Shown here: positions 25,323 to 35,155 of the stretch, piece after piece | Position numbering within the stretch: the stretch's first letter is position 1 | How the letters are laid out: every line of letters starts with the position of its first letter | NCBI RefSeq assembly: GCF_024385605.1 | Contig: NZ_JANFOJ010000002.1 | Coordinates: 310,001-374,000, forward strand | DNA length: 64,000 bases | Origin: Sporolactobacillus sp. STSJ-5 | GTDB taxonomy: Bacteria; Bacillota; Bacilli; Bacillales; Sporolactobacillaceae | Direction: 5' to 3' | The notes under the pieces: model-generated | What the model saw: the letters and a program-made list of their open reading frames with translations, nothing else | What the model was told of the DNA's origin: nothing | Databases searched by the model: none | Translations under genes and position numbers: made by a program

Positions 25323-27062
25323 ATGGGCTATCTGACTATTTACTGGAGAAGATACAGAATCAGGTTCTTATTTGCAATTTTATTTCTGTCGCTCGAAGCT
25401 CTGGCAGATTTGCTGCAGCCGGCATTGATGGCGCGAATTGTCGATCAAGGCATTGCACAGATGGACATGCCTCAGATTGAACGATACGGACTTCTGATGC
25501 TTTTGATTACAGCAATCGGAGCAGTTTGTGCGAGTATGCGCAACATACTTTCGGGTATTGTATCCCAACGATTTGCCCAAGATTTGCGTCAAGATTTGTA
25601 CATAAAAATCCAAAATCTGCCGCAATCCGGAATTGATCAATTTGGCGGTGCTTCGTTGATTACTCGGCTTACAAACGATGTAACTCGGGTTCAAACCTTT
25701 GCCAATGGTCTCATGCGTATTATGGTCAAAGCGCCTCTTGTCGGTATCGGCAGTCTGATCATGGCTGTTCATCTGAATGCAAAACTCTCACTGGTTTTGC
25801 TTGGGATTGCACCGATTATTGCACTGCTGATTGTTTTAAATATGAAGATCAGTTATCCGTTTTTTCGAAATGTGCAACTTGCGCTTGACCGGGTCAATCG
25901 ATCAATGCAGGATTACTTATCGGGTATCCGTGTAATAAAAGTTTTTAATCGTTCTGCTTATGAACAGAAACGGTTTCAAATAAATAATCAAAAACTCGGT
26001 CATCTTTCTTCTTCTGCTTCAAAGGTAGGAAGTGTATTCAGTCCCATGATCAATCTGACTGTAAACACGGGGATTCTAGCCATTCTATGGTTTGGAGGAA
26101 TCGGTGTGGATCATGGAACAATGCAGGTCGGTTCAATCATTGCCTTTACTAATTATATGATGCAGCTCCTGTTCGCAATTATGATGGTGAACAACGCCTT
26201 TAATATGCTTGTGCGTGCAAGAGCTTCAGCGGAACGCATCGGCGATGTTATGAATCACAAGTCGGATGAGCGGTTTCCCAAAAATACAAATCAGAAATTG
26301 GGCCAGGAAAATAGAGGAGCCCTTCATTTTCAACATGTAACCTTCTCATTTCATAAAAATCAAGGACCTGTATTAAAAGATATTCATTTTCAGGTCAAAC
26401 CAGGAGAAACACTCGGAATTATTGGCCCGATCGCATCAGGAAAGTCGACGCTTGCTCAATTGATTCTTCGCTTTTATGATCCCGATCAAGGGGAAATTCT
26501 TTTTAACGGACATGATATCAAAAAATATACGGAAGAAGAACTGCGGAAGAAAATAGCCATTGTGCCTCAGCAGCCATTGCTTTTCAGCGGTTCAGTCATT
26601 GAAAATATTCGCTGGGGGGACGATCAGGCGAGCAATGAATCGGTCTATCAAGCCGCAAAGATTGCGGATGCAGATCGCTTTATTCGCCGATTCCCGCACG
26701 GCTATGAATCATTGATTGGCCAGGGAGGCGTTAATTTATCCGGCGGACAGAAACAGCGCATTTCTATTGCACGTGCACTCGTCCGTAAACCAGATCTTCT
26801 TATATTGGATGATGCAACAAGTGCTGTCGATGCGCATACGGATAAAACAATTCGCAGTCAATTAAGACAGTCATTAAGAAACCTGACCTGTATTATTATC
26901 TCGCAAAAAGTGTCTTCAATAAAAGACGCTGATCAAATCGTGGTTCTTAATGAAGGCCGCATTGAGGCCATTGGAAAACACGATGATTTATTATCACGTT
27001 CATCATTTTATCGAGAGGTTTACACGACTCAGCTGAGCGAAGGAGGAGTCCAGCATGGATGA
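25323..27062 (+). CDS. yfiB: ABC exporter subunit with degenerate Walker B (YfiB-like)
   Basis: A 579-residue half-transporter: six membrane helices then an ATPase domain. Walker A is GPIASGKST, the signature is LSGGQKQR, but Walker B ends LLILDDATSA, with Asp in place of the catalytic Glu. This is the usual sign of the non-hydrolysing site in heterodimeric exporters (as in TM287 or YheI/BmrC-type partners). ATG at 25323 has AGAGGG six bases before it. It overlaps the next subunit by eight bases. B. subtilis YfiB/YfiC is the nearest pair I can name; the symbol is by resemblance. Confidence 0.85.
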   Translation: MGYLTIYWRRYRIRFLFAILFLSLEALADLLQPALMARIVDQGIAQMDMPQIERYGLLMLLITAIGAVCASMRNILSGIVSQRFAQDLRQDLYIKIQNLPQSGIDQFGGASLITRLTNDVTRVQTFANGLMRIMVKAPLVGIGSLIMAVHLNAKLSLVLLGIAPIIALLIVLNMKISYPFFRNVQLALDRVNRSMQDYLSGIRVIKVFNRSAYEQKRFQINNQKLGHLSSSASKVGSVFSPMINLTVNTGILAILWFGGIGVDHGTMQVGSIIAFTNYMMQLLFAIMMVNNAFNMLVRARASAERIGDVMNHKSDERFPKNTNQKLGQENRGALHFQHVTFSFHKNQGPVLKDIHFQVKPGETLGIIGPIASGKSTLAQLILRFYDPDQGEILFNGHDIKKYTEEELRKKIAIVPQQPLLFSGSVIENIRWGDDQASNESVYQAAKIADADRFIRRFPHGYESLIGQGGVNLSGGQKQRISIARALVRKPDLLILDDATSAVDAHTDKTIRSQLRQSLRNLTCIIISQKVSSIKDADQIVVLNEGRIEAIGKHDDLLSRSSFYREVYTTQLSEGGVQHG

Positions 27063-28902
27063 CAAAAAATCCGGTGCGAGTCGAGCGAATACTGCAATTC
27101 CGGGAAGAGGCGGCAGAAAAAGAGGCCCGGCTCGGTTTGCTCCAGTTGAAAAACCAAAGCAAATGCGAGAGACGCTGCATCGTTTAGGCATTTATTTTGC
27201 TCAGGAGAGGCGTGCATTGTGTATCGTGTTTGGTTTAGTCCTTCTCGATTCAATTGTCACCTTGCTGATTCCCTACTTTATCGGAGTGGCTATTAATCAA
27301 ATCGGTGTTCACACAGGTTCTGTTCATTTTTCAATGCTGATTAAGCTATTGCTTGTTTTGGCTGTCTTTTATTTGTCTGATGGCATATTGACTTTCATTC
27401 AGGGATGGCTCATGGCCTCGGCAGGGCAACGTATGGTTGTCGCACTTCGACAAAGTCTTTTTGGAAAATTGCAGAAGCTTCCTATCTCATTTTTTGATCG
27501 GCATAATCATGGGGAAATCATGAGCAGGCTGACCAATGACATTGAAAATATTGATGTAACGATTTCTCAGTCTACGGTGCAATTAATGAATGATGTGATC
27601 ATGATTGTCGGTTCACTTGTAATGATGATCTGGATCAGCCCGTCATTAACCCTTGCTAGTCTGATTATGGTCCCACTTGTTATTATCCTGACAAAAACAA
27701 TTGCTGTTCGCACTTCTAAGTTGTTTGTGGAGCAGCAGAAGGAATTGGGAACTTTGAACGGGCATATTGAGGAATCTATATCCGGACTGTCAGTCATTAA
27801 AGCATTCAGCCATGAACAGAAGGAGATCGACCGTTTTACACAAATGAATCAACGACTGACCGATGTCGGCATGCACGCACAAATTTGGTCCGGGTATTTA
27901 ATGCCGCTTATGAACGTCATCAATAATCTTGGCTTTGCCGCGGTCGCGTCGGTTGGCGGCTTTTTAGCTGTTAAAAATATGATCACCATTGGCATGATTG
28001 CGAGCTTTCTTACGTATTCGCGGCAATTTTCAAGGCCGTTAAATGATGTCGCCAGCATTTTCAACACATTGTTATCTGCAATTGCCGGTGCAGAACGTGT
28101 TTTCGATATCATGGATCAAAAAGAGGAAGTTCCGGACCATATCAATGCTCGACCAATAAGCAGCAAAAACTGCAAGGGTGACATTGATTTTCATAATGTC
28201 TCATTTGGTTACAATCCGAGCAGAATGATTGTGAAGCAGGTTTCATTTCATGCGCATGCCGGTGAAACCATTGCGCTGGTTGGGCCAACAGGTGCAGGCA
28301 AGACGACGCTTGTAAACCTGCTGACGCGCTTTTATGAGCCGAATGGCGGCAGTATTCGTGTCGACGGCGTTCCGATCACCGATTATCGACGCGCGGATTA
28401 CAGAAGCTTATTTGGCATGGTGCTTCAGGATACCTATCTTTTTCACGGCAGTTTTACAGACAATTTGCGTTACGGACGACTTGACGCAACGGATGAAGAA
28501 ATCAAAAACGCCGCCATTGCGGCACATGCGGATTCATTCATTATGGCGACAGAACATGGGTATGATACGATTCTTCAAGGCAATGGAGAAAATCTGAGTG
28601 AAGGACAGAAGCAGCTGCTTACGATTGCTCGTGCTTTGCTCTCTGATCCGGCGATTTTGATTATGGATGAAGCAACGAGCCATGTCGACACACAAACCGA
28701 ACATGAAATTCAAGAAGGCATGTTGCGGCTGATGCACGGAAGGACAAGCGTAATCATTGCGCATCGACTTTCTACCATTCGTCATGCGGATATAATTCTT
28801 GTTGTTGAGGATGGGATGATTGCCGAACAGGGGAGTCATGAAGAATTATTGAAGAAGAAAGGCATCTATTTTTCGATGTACAGCGACCAGTTTTCTGTCT
28901 AA
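27055..28902 (+). CDS. yfiC: ABC exporter subunit with intact catalytic Glu (YfiC-like)
   Basis: A 615-residue half-transporter whose first 30 residues are basic and Gly/Arg-rich (GRGGRKRG). The ATPase domain has Walker A GPTGAGKTT, Walker B ILIMDEATSHVD with Glu present, but the signature is LSEGQKQL, with Glu replacing Gly. That altered signature pairs with the degenerate Walker site of the partner, so the heterodimer has one dead and one live ATP site. Probably a multidrug or lipid exporter. A strong terminator follows at 29038. Confidence 0.88.
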   Translation: MDDKKSGASRANTAIPGRGGRKRGPARFAPVEKPKQMRETLHRLGIYFAQERRALCIVFGLVLLDSIVTLLIPYFIGVAINQIGVHTGSVHFSMLIKLLLVLAVFYLSDGILTFIQGWLMASAGQRMVVALRQSLFGKLQKLPISFFDRHNHGEIMSRLTNDIENIDVTISQSTVQLMNDVIMIVGSLVMMIWISPSLTLASLIMVPLVIILTKTIAVRTSKLFVEQQKELGTLNGHIEESISGLSVIKAFSHEQKEIDRFTQMNQRLTDVGMHAQIWSGYLMPLMNVINNLGFAAVASVGGFLAVKNMITIGMIASFLTYSRQFSRPLNDVASIFNTLLSAIAGAERVFDIMDQKEEVPDHINARPISSKNCKGDIDFHNVSFGYNPSRMIVKQVSFHAHAGETIALVGPTGAGKTTLVNLLTRFYEPNGGSIRVDGVPITDYRRADYRSLFGMVLQDTYLFHGSFTDNLRYGRLDATDEEIKNAAIAAHADSFIMATEHGYDTILQGNGENLSEGQKQLLTIARALLSDPAILIMDEATSHVDTQTEHEIQEGMLRLMHGRTSVIIAHRLSTIRHADIILVVEDGMIAEQGSHEELLKKKGIYFSMYSDQFSV

Positions 28903-29037
28903 TTGCAATCAATCTTGCGGTAGTGGTTTGGTTATATTGCGTCAAAACGTGTAAAACTGGGTTGTTGTTCATTACGGTTAAATTGGTGAGATGAACTGTC
29001 CGCACCGTTAAAATTAATGGTGAGAGCGAATAGGCAA

Positions 29038-29074
29038 GCAACGATGGATCTCTTTTACCATCGTTGCTTTTTTA
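29038..29074 (+). terminator. Terminator of the ABC exporter pair
   Basis: Ten-base perfect stem GCAACGATGG / CCATCGTTGC, ten-base loop, seven T residues. Confidence 0.85.
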
Positions 29075-29762
29075 TGTTTGTATCAAAGTCTAAATGAGTG
29101 ATTACGTTAAAAATAAGAGTAAAGAAACAGTAAACAATAAAGATATAGCATGCGGAAAGTAAAGAAAAACCGATTGAGAATGAGGTGAAATGACCGGATA
29201 GATAGGCGACGAATCGTTTCGGGTAAAAGACATCCCAGGAATTGAGACGCAGAAAACGCCCGATGTACATCGCAAATCCGCTTAAGATGAAAATGGACAA
29301 CATTATAAAATTGGAAATCGGGTATACGTATTTTCTTAGAAATCGATGATGGATGATCCATAGTGAAAGCATACCTGCACATGTGCCGGTAAAAATACCG
29401 GCACCGATCTGAATAAGACTTAGCCAGGATAAGAAATCAGTTGAATAAATGATCGCTTGTTGTGCCGAAGCATAGAATGAAATGCGTTGCAGATGAATGA
29501 AGTCTGTAACCAGATAGGGTGCATTGGGAAAGAAAATGAGCCACAACAAACCTAGCAGCCATGTTCGGAGCCAGTCATGCACATCATCGGCAAGACACAT
29601 GCAGATTGCGAAGAACAACGGAAGAAGTGACAAGAACAGGTTCCAGAGCATCATGACATGTATTGTCCGTTTGGTGAGCGCATATAAAAGCAAGCTGATA
29701 AGAATATAGAAAACAACACAATAGATGATTGGGTTTGGCGTATGGCGTCTTTTACGGAACAT
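29055..29762 (-). CDS. DUF1361 membrane protein
   Basis: A 235-residue protein with six to seven hydrophobic helices. The WLIFFPNAPYLVTDFIHL segment is the hallmark of DUF1361, and NSWDVFYP near the end is also conserved. Function of the family is not known. The C-terminus is short and basic. Its 3' end overlaps the terminator of the convergent ABC pair. Confidence 0.85.
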   Translation of the reverse strand: MFRKRRHTPNPIIYCVVFYILISLLLYALTKRTIHVMMLWNLFLSLLPLFFAICMCLADDVHDWLRTWLLGLLWLIFFPNAPYLVTDFIHLQRISFYASAQQAIIYSTDFLSWLSLIQIGAGIFTGTCAGMLSLWIIHHRFLRKYVYPISNFIMLSIFILSGFAMYIGRFLRLNSWDVFYPKRFVAYLSGHFTSFSIGFSLLSACYIFIVYCFFTLIFNVITHLDFDTNIKKQRW

Positions 29763-29949
29763 ATGATCGAAATCCTTTCAATGAAGGTTGCCGGTTCTTA
29801 GGATTATATTAAGCTCGGACAAGTTTTACTCATGTTCCGCTTGTTAAGTGCCATTACTTTGAAATTGACATGAATAATTGAGAAGGGTTATCTTTAAAAA
29901 AGACATAAATTGTTCACATTGGTAACGAGATCAGACATCAGGTGATAAA

Positions 29950-31362
29950 GTGACGCGAACAAATCAGATGAATATATATCATGCAATTTGCTCTGCAATT
30001 GATATGGCTAAAACACTAGGTGGGAAACATGTGGTCAGTGAAATAAAAGAAATTGAATCAATAGATCCCATCCGATTTTATCATGCCGCTGAAAAACAAT
30101 TTTGCGGGAAACGCTTTTTTTGGGAGAACCAGACGGACGGAACGATCTTAATCGGAGCAGGTATTGCTGCTTCAATCACCACAGAACGTCGCGAGAATTA
30201 CGAGATGATACGAAAAAATTGCGATGATTTGTTAAAAAGGGCGCATGTCCTGGGTTCCTGCGGAGCAGAGGCAACTGGCCCTCTTTTGGTGGGCGGATTT
30301 GCTTTCGAAGCTGAAAAGCAGCCTTCGGAGGACTGGAAACCTTTTGGCTCAGGCTACTTCTTTCTGCCTGCATTTTTACTAACGATTCAAAAGGGCTGCT
30401 GCTACCTGACACGGTCGGTTGTCTGCACGTCCCATGATGATGCTGATCAATTAACTCAGCAACTTGTGCATGAAGAAAAAGAGTTATTCAGTCTTCTAAA
30501 TGCTGATTTCTCTGATCTTAACGTGTTGAACTCGCTGGTTAAACAAATCGATCAGGATATAAAAGCTTGGAATCATCTTGTGGGAGAAGCGATTCGAACC
30601 ATGGGAGGGACTGAATTAAAAAAGGTCGTACTTGCGCGCTCCCGAAGGCTGAAATACCAGCACAAGCTTTCGAGTGAATTATTGATTCATGCTTTGCGCA
30701 CGCAACAAGACCAAACCTGTGTGTTTTGTCTTGAGAAAGGCTCTTCGGCTTTTGTTGGAGCGACTCCGGAACGATTGATCAAGAAACAGGGCAGAACCAT
30801 TTATTCTGCATGCCTTGCTGGATCTGCAGCACGTGGAAGTACAGATGAAGAAGATGCAAGCCTTGGGAAATGGTTGCTGAATGATCGTAAAAACCGTCTT
30901 GAACATCAATATGTCGTCTCTACGGTCCGGCACTCTCTAAATGAACTATGTGAACAGCTGACGATTCCGGAGCAGCCTAGACTTATGAAGAACAAGAATA
31001 TTCAGCACCTGTATACACCGGTTAAGGGGTACTGCAATGAATCGGCTTCACTTTTTGACTTCGTTGAGTGCTTGCATCCGACACCTGCGCTTGGCGGATT
31101 TCCACGAGCACAAGCCCTATCTTGGATCAGCAAGCATGAGCCAATTGATCGCGGTTATTATGCCGCACCAATCGGCTGGTGCGACGCGCGCAATAACGGA
31201 GAATTTCATGTCGGAATACGTTCAGCACTGATTCATGAAGATGAAGCGGTTTTATTCGCCGGATGCGGTGTGCTGAAGGACTCAATACCAGACCAGGAAT
31301 ATAAAGAAACAGCCATTAAGTTTCGTCCAATGCTCAATGCGCTTTCAAGGAGGCACTTATGA
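29950..31362 (+). CDS. menF: Isochorismate synthase
   Basis: A 470-residue chorismate-binding enzyme making isochorismate, the first committed step to menaquinone. The C-terminal catalytic domain shows KKVVLARSRRL, GATPERLI, ACLAGSAARG, the HPTPALGGFPR loop and the IGWCD.RNNGEFHVGIRSA segment. The start is GTG at 29950 after CAGGTGA. The stop overlaps the menD start by ATGA. Head of the four-gene menFDHC operon. Confidence 0.95.
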   Translation: MTRTNQMNIYHAICSAIDMAKTLGGKHVVSEIKEIESIDPIRFYHAAEKQFCGKRFFWENQTDGTILIGAGIAASITTERRENYEMIRKNCDDLLKRAHVLGSCGAEATGPLLVGGFAFEAEKQPSEDWKPFGSGYFFLPAFLLTIQKGCCYLTRSVVCTSHDDADQLTQQLVHEEKELFSLLNADFSDLNVLNSLVKQIDQDIKAWNHLVGEAIRTMGGTELKKVVLARSRRLKYQHKLSSELLIHALRTQQDQTCVFCLEKGSSAFVGATPERLIKKQGRTIYSACLAGSAARGSTDEEDASLGKWLLNDRKNRLEHQYVVSTVRHSLNELCEQLTIPEQPRLMKNKNIQHLYTPVKGYCNESASLFDFVECLHPTPALGGFPRAQALSWISKHEPIDRGYYAAPIGWCDARNNGEFHVGIRSALIHEDEAVLFAGCGVLKDSIPDQEYKETAIKFRPMLNALSRRHL

Positions 31363-33104
31363 ATCATCAAGAGTTAGTGACGCACTATCTTTCTTCATTT
31401 GTTCATACATTATCACGGCAGCATGTAAATACAGCTGTAATCAGCCCGGGTTCTCGATCAACACCTCTTGCTATTCTCTTTGAGGAGCATCCGGCGATTC
31501 GAACCTACCTGGACATTGATGAACGTTCAGCAGGCTTTTTGGCACTCGGATTAGCAAAAGCATCGAAACATCCTGTCGTATTAATCTGCACATCCGGAAC
31601 TGCAGCCGCAAATTACTACCCGGCAATCATTGAGGCTTATTTTTCACATGTGCCGCTGCTTGTTATTACTTCGGACAGGCCATATGAGCTACAGCATGTT
31701 GCTGCACCGCAAACAGTGGATCAGCAGGGAATGTATGGTAGTCATGTGAAACAGTATTTTCAACTTGAACTTTCTGAGCTTGATCTGGGCTTGCTTTCCT
31801 ATAACCAGGCTCTGACGAGTCGGGCCGTCGCTATTGCGAACGGTCTCCCAAAAGGACCAGTACACCTAAATGTCCCTCTCAGAGAGCCACTCGTCCCATG
31901 CAGTCTGAGTGAAACGTCAAAACTGAACATAAATGCTCGTTCTGCAATACCAGTGAAAAGAGGAGTGCTTGCGCTTGACACGTTGCAGCTTGCGGATCTA
32001 TCGGAACGTATTAATCATTCAAAACAAGGCGTAATTATCTGCGGAGATATGGGATCTGATCTGTCACTACCCGTGATCACGGAATTCGCTGAACGATCAG
32101 GTTTTCCAATTCTTGCGGATCCGCTTTCTCAGCTGCGCCGAGGATCCCATTCTATGGATGCCGTTATTGAGACCTATGACACCTTTCTTCGCAATGAACA
32201 GATTGCATCCGTATTCAAACCGGATCTAATTATTCGTTTTGGTGCTCCGCCGGTCTCTAAGGCACTCAAACTGTGGATGGAACGTCAAGTTTGTACTTAT
32301 TTTGTTATTGACAGTGGAATGGAGTGGAGAGATCCGTCGGGCAAGGCTACAGAGATGATTTATTGTAATGAACAGCGTTTTTGTGAGGATTTGAGTCCGC
32401 TAATCCAAAAAAAGGGCGAATGCAAATGGCTTAGCTTTTGGCAGACAATTAATAATAAAACGAAATCAGTACTCCTGAGTATACATGACGAACAGACATT
32501 GAGTGAGGAGAAAATTTTCTTGAAACTGGTTGAGTGGCTTCCGGAGCAAGCAAATCTGTTTGTCGGAAACAGCATGCCGATTAGAGAATTAGACAGCTTT
32601 CTGTTCAATCGGCCGCAGTCCGCCCACATATTTGCCAATCGCGGCGCGAACGGGATCGATGGTGTGGTGTCGACTGCAGTCGGTGTTGCTTTGGCCAATC
32701 ATCGTGCAATTCTCGTGATTGGTGATCTCAGCTTTTTCCATGATATGAACGGTTTGCTGGCTGCCAAACAATATCATGCGAACTTGACGATCATTCTGAT
32801 CAATAATGATGGCGGAGGTATTTTCTCGTTTCTTCCTCAGGCATCTGATAAAACACACTTTGAAACCCTCTTCGGTACCCCGCATGGGTTGGATTTTTCA
32901 CACGCTGCACAGTTATACGGTGCGCATTATACGAAAATCAGCAATTGGGAAATGCTTGATCAGCTGCTGACTGCATCTGAAGACGCAGAAGGGTTGAACA
33001 TTATTGAGATCCCGACAAAACGAGCTGAGAATGTTGAGAAGCATCACTCACTGCAAAAGTGTCTAGATGAACAATTAAGGCGAGAAACAGCTTATGAAAG
33101 CTGA
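31359..33104 (+). CDS. menD: 2-succinyl-5-enolpyruvyl-6-hydroxy-3-cyclohexene-1-carboxylate synthase
   Basis: A 581-residue thiamine-diphosphate enzyme joining isochorismate and 2-oxoglutarate. Visible are the N-terminal SPGSRSTPLAI loop, the catalytic Glu in TYLDIDERSAGF, and the ThDP/Mg motif GDLSFFHDMNGL...NNDGGGIFSFL. The start overlaps menF by four bases and the 3' end overlaps menH by 11 bases, so the products should be made in fixed proportion. Confidence 0.97.
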   Translation: MNHQELVTHYLSSFVHTLSRQHVNTAVISPGSRSTPLAILFEEHPAIRTYLDIDERSAGFLALGLAKASKHPVVLICTSGTAAANYYPAIIEAYFSHVPLLVITSDRPYELQHVAAPQTVDQQGMYGSHVKQYFQLELSELDLGLLSYNQALTSRAVAIANGLPKGPVHLNVPLREPLVPCSLSETSKLNINARSAIPVKRGVLALDTLQLADLSERINHSKQGVIICGDMGSDLSLPVITEFAERSGFPILADPLSQLRRGSHSMDAVIETYDTFLRNEQIASVFKPDLIIRFGAPPVSKALKLWMERQVCTYFVIDSGMEWRDPSGKATEMIYCNEQRFCEDLSPLIQKKGECKWLSFWQTINNKTKSVLLSIHDEQTLSEEKIFLKLVEWLPEQANLFVGNSMPIRELDSFLFNRPQSAHIFANRGANGIDGVVSTAVGVALANHRAILVIGDLSFFHDMNGLLAAKQYHANLTIILINNDGGGIFSFLPQASDKTHFETLFGTPHGLDFSHAAQLYGAHYTKISNWEMLDQLLTASEDAEGLNIIEIPTKRAENVEKHHSLQKCLDEQLRRETAYES

Positions 33105-33933
33105 ACTTCGTGGTGTAGTGTATCATTATGAACTAAAGGGAAGCGGGGTACCGCTGCTTCTGCTGCATGGCTTTACCGGAAGCGTGGAGACGTGGCGTTT
33201 CCTAGAAGATGTGATGCTTAAGGATTATCAACTGATTCTTGTCGATATTATCGGTCACGGACAAACTGGTTGTCCTAAGGATGCGCAGCGATATTCAATT
33301 ACTGAGACTGCCAAAGACATGAATGCATTGCTTGAACTGCTGGAATTTGAACGTGTACATGTCCTCGGTTATTCTATGGGCGGGCGACTTGCACTCAGTT
33401 TCGCATGTCTTTTCCCTGAACGTATCTCAAGTTTAAGTTTAGAAAGTTCTTCACCGGGACTGAAAACGGAGGTAGAACGGCGTGGGCGGCGTTTGCATGA
33501 TAAGGAATTGGCAGATTCCATCCGTAAGCATGGCATTCCCGCATTCGTCAGTCGTTGGGAACAGCTTGCTCTGTTTGATTCGCAAAGAAAGCTTTCACAA
33601 CGAAAACGTGCTGCACTCCGTGCTCAGAGACTATCGAATCAACCAATCGGACTTTCGAACAGCCTCATTGGTATGGGCACGGGAGCACAGCCCTCGTGGT
33701 GGGGACATTTGTCTTCATTGCGTTTTCCCATTTTATTGATTACCGGATCCATTGACAATAAATTTTGTATGATCGCATCTGAGATGCATGATCGCATGCC
33801 GAATGCTGAATGGCAGGTCGTTCCAAACGCCGGTCATGCCGTTCATCTAGAACAGCCGTTCCTTTTTAGTCAATATGTACATATCTTTGTGCAGAATCAT
33901 ACATCGGACTTTAAGAGAGGGGGAAGAAAATGA
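33094..33933 (+). CDS. menH: 2-succinyl-6-hydroxy-2,4-cyclohexadiene-1-carboxylate synthase
   Basis: A 279-residue alpha/beta hydrolase-fold enzyme that removes pyruvate from the MenD product. Nucleophile Ser is in LGYSMGGRLAL, the oxyanion side in LHGFTGSVETW, the Asp in LITGSIDNKF and the His in NAGHAVHLEQP. ESSSPGL after the nucleophile elbow is typical of MenH. It overlaps both menD and menC. Confidence 0.93.
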   Translation: MKAELRGVVYHYELKGSGVPLLLLHGFTGSVETWRFLEDVMLKDYQLILVDIIGHGQTGCPKDAQRYSITETAKDMNALLELLEFERVHVLGYSMGGRLALSFACLFPERISSLSLESSSPGLKTEVERRGRRLHDKELADSIRKHGIPAFVSRWEQLALFDSQRKLSQRKRAALRAQRLSNQPIGLSNSLIGMGTGAQPSWWGHLSSLRFPILLITGSIDNKFCMIASEMHDRMPNAEWQVVPNAGHAVHLEQPFLFSQYVHIFVQNHTSDFKRGGRK

Positions 33934-35048
33934 ACCTTCATTCCATTACCGTACGTGTGATTTCATCCACTTTGAATGCGCCGTTTATGACACATCTTCA
34001 GCGAGTGACGCGCAGAGAGGCATTGATCATTGAAGTGATGGATACAGATGGGCGTGTCGGTTATGGTGAAGCGGATCCTTTTTCGAGTCCCTGGTATTCG
34101 GAAGAGACCATTCAAACATGCAGGCTTATGCTTAAAGAGTTTTTGATTCCTATTCTACTTGCTAATCGTTCGCTTCAACCTGAAAAATTGGACCAAATTT
34201 GGGCAGGGGTCCGCGGCAATCATATGGCTAAATCTGGACTCAGCCAAGCAATTTGGGATCTGTACGCAAAACAACAAGGTGTGTATCTAGGAAAACTGTT
34301 TGGTTCAACAAAGTCGACTGTTGAAGCTGGCGCGGTCATCGCTGCAAATGATCCGGAGCGTGCAGTTGATCAAATCGAAACCCTTGAAAAAACGGGTCAT
34401 TACAAACGCTACAAAATAAAGATTTCACGTAAAAATGATTTTGAATTATTGACGAAAATACGACATCATTTTCCCGACCTCCCTTTAATGGCAGATGCAA
34501 ATTCTGATTATAGTCTTGCGGATGCAGATCATCTGTGTCATTTGGATCAATTTCACTTAATGATGCTTGAACAGCCGCTTGCTTATAATGATTTAACGGA
34601 TCATGCAATTCTTCAAAAGATAATTAAAACACCCATATGCCTGGATGAAAGCATCGGTTCTTATCAGGATGCTGCCAATGCAATTCAACTTCAAAGCGGA
34701 CAAGTAGTCACCATTAAAATGGGACGTGTCGGCGGCTGGTCTCAGGCCGTGCGCATTCTCAACCTGTGTGTGACTCATTCGATTCCTGTTTGGTGCGGGG
34801 GAATGATTGAATTCGGTATTGCTAAGGCGCATAATATAGCGCTCGCTTCATTGGACGGTTTTTCACTGCCAGGAGATTTATTTGCTTCCCATCATTACTG
34901 GAAGCAGGATATTGTCACCCCAGCGATTGCCATTGATCAAGGTATGGTCATGGTTCCCAATGAACCGGGGATTGGCTTTGTCGTTGATCGTCCGGCACTT
35001 GATGCTTTGACTGATCATCACGAAGTTTATTGCAAAAAAGTAAAATAA
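33930..35048 (+). CDS. menC: o-Succinylbenzoate synthase
   Basis: A 372-residue enolase-superfamily dehydratase, nearest to the Bacillus MenC subgroup (AFSSPWYSEET-like region, WCGGMIE, SLPGDLFAS). The acid/base lysines are in YKIKISRK and VVTIKMGRVGG; metal ligands in MADANSDY, LEQPLAY and LDESIGS. Bacillus-type MenC enzymes often also racemise N-acylamino acids. It starts four bases inside menH. menB and menE, which in B. subtilis lie between menH and menC, are not here. Confidence 0.93.
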   Translation: MNLHSITVRVISSTLNAPFMTHLQRVTRREALIIEVMDTDGRVGYGEADPFSSPWYSEETIQTCRLMLKEFLIPILLANRSLQPEKLDQIWAGVRGNHMAKSGLSQAIWDLYAKQQGVYLGKLFGSTKSTVEAGAVIAANDPERAVDQIETLEKTGHYKRYKIKISRKNDFELLTKIRHHFPDLPLMADANSDYSLADADHLCHLDQFHLMMLEQPLAYNDLTDHAILQKIIKTPICLDESIGSYQDAANAIQLQSGQVVTIKMGRVGGWSQAVRILNLCVTHSIPVWCGGMIEFGIAKAHNIALASLDGFSLPGDLFASHHYWKQDIVTPAIAIDQGMVMVPNEPGIGFVVDRPALDALTDHHEVYCKKVK

Positions 35049-35079
35049 TGAAAGTAATGTTAAAATGGCTCAAATGTCT

Positions 35080-35109
35080 TTGACAAACTAAATAGATAAA
35101 TAGGATACT
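35080..35109 (+). promoter_or_regulatory. Candidate promoter of the HAD gene
   Basis: TTGACA at 35080-35085, 18-base spacer, GATACT at 35104-35109; a GGGGAGG ribosome binding site follows before the ATG at 35156. Confidence 0.6.
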
Positions 35110-35155
35110 AGTATATGGTTGTATTAAGTGATTAGGAAGCTGGGGGAGGAACACA

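Noticed and set aside
28920-29035. Imperfect direct repeats (GGTTAAATTGGTGAGA-like) after the ABC exporter pair
   Set aside because: Only two diverged copies and no spacing pattern; not a CRISPR array or clear operator.
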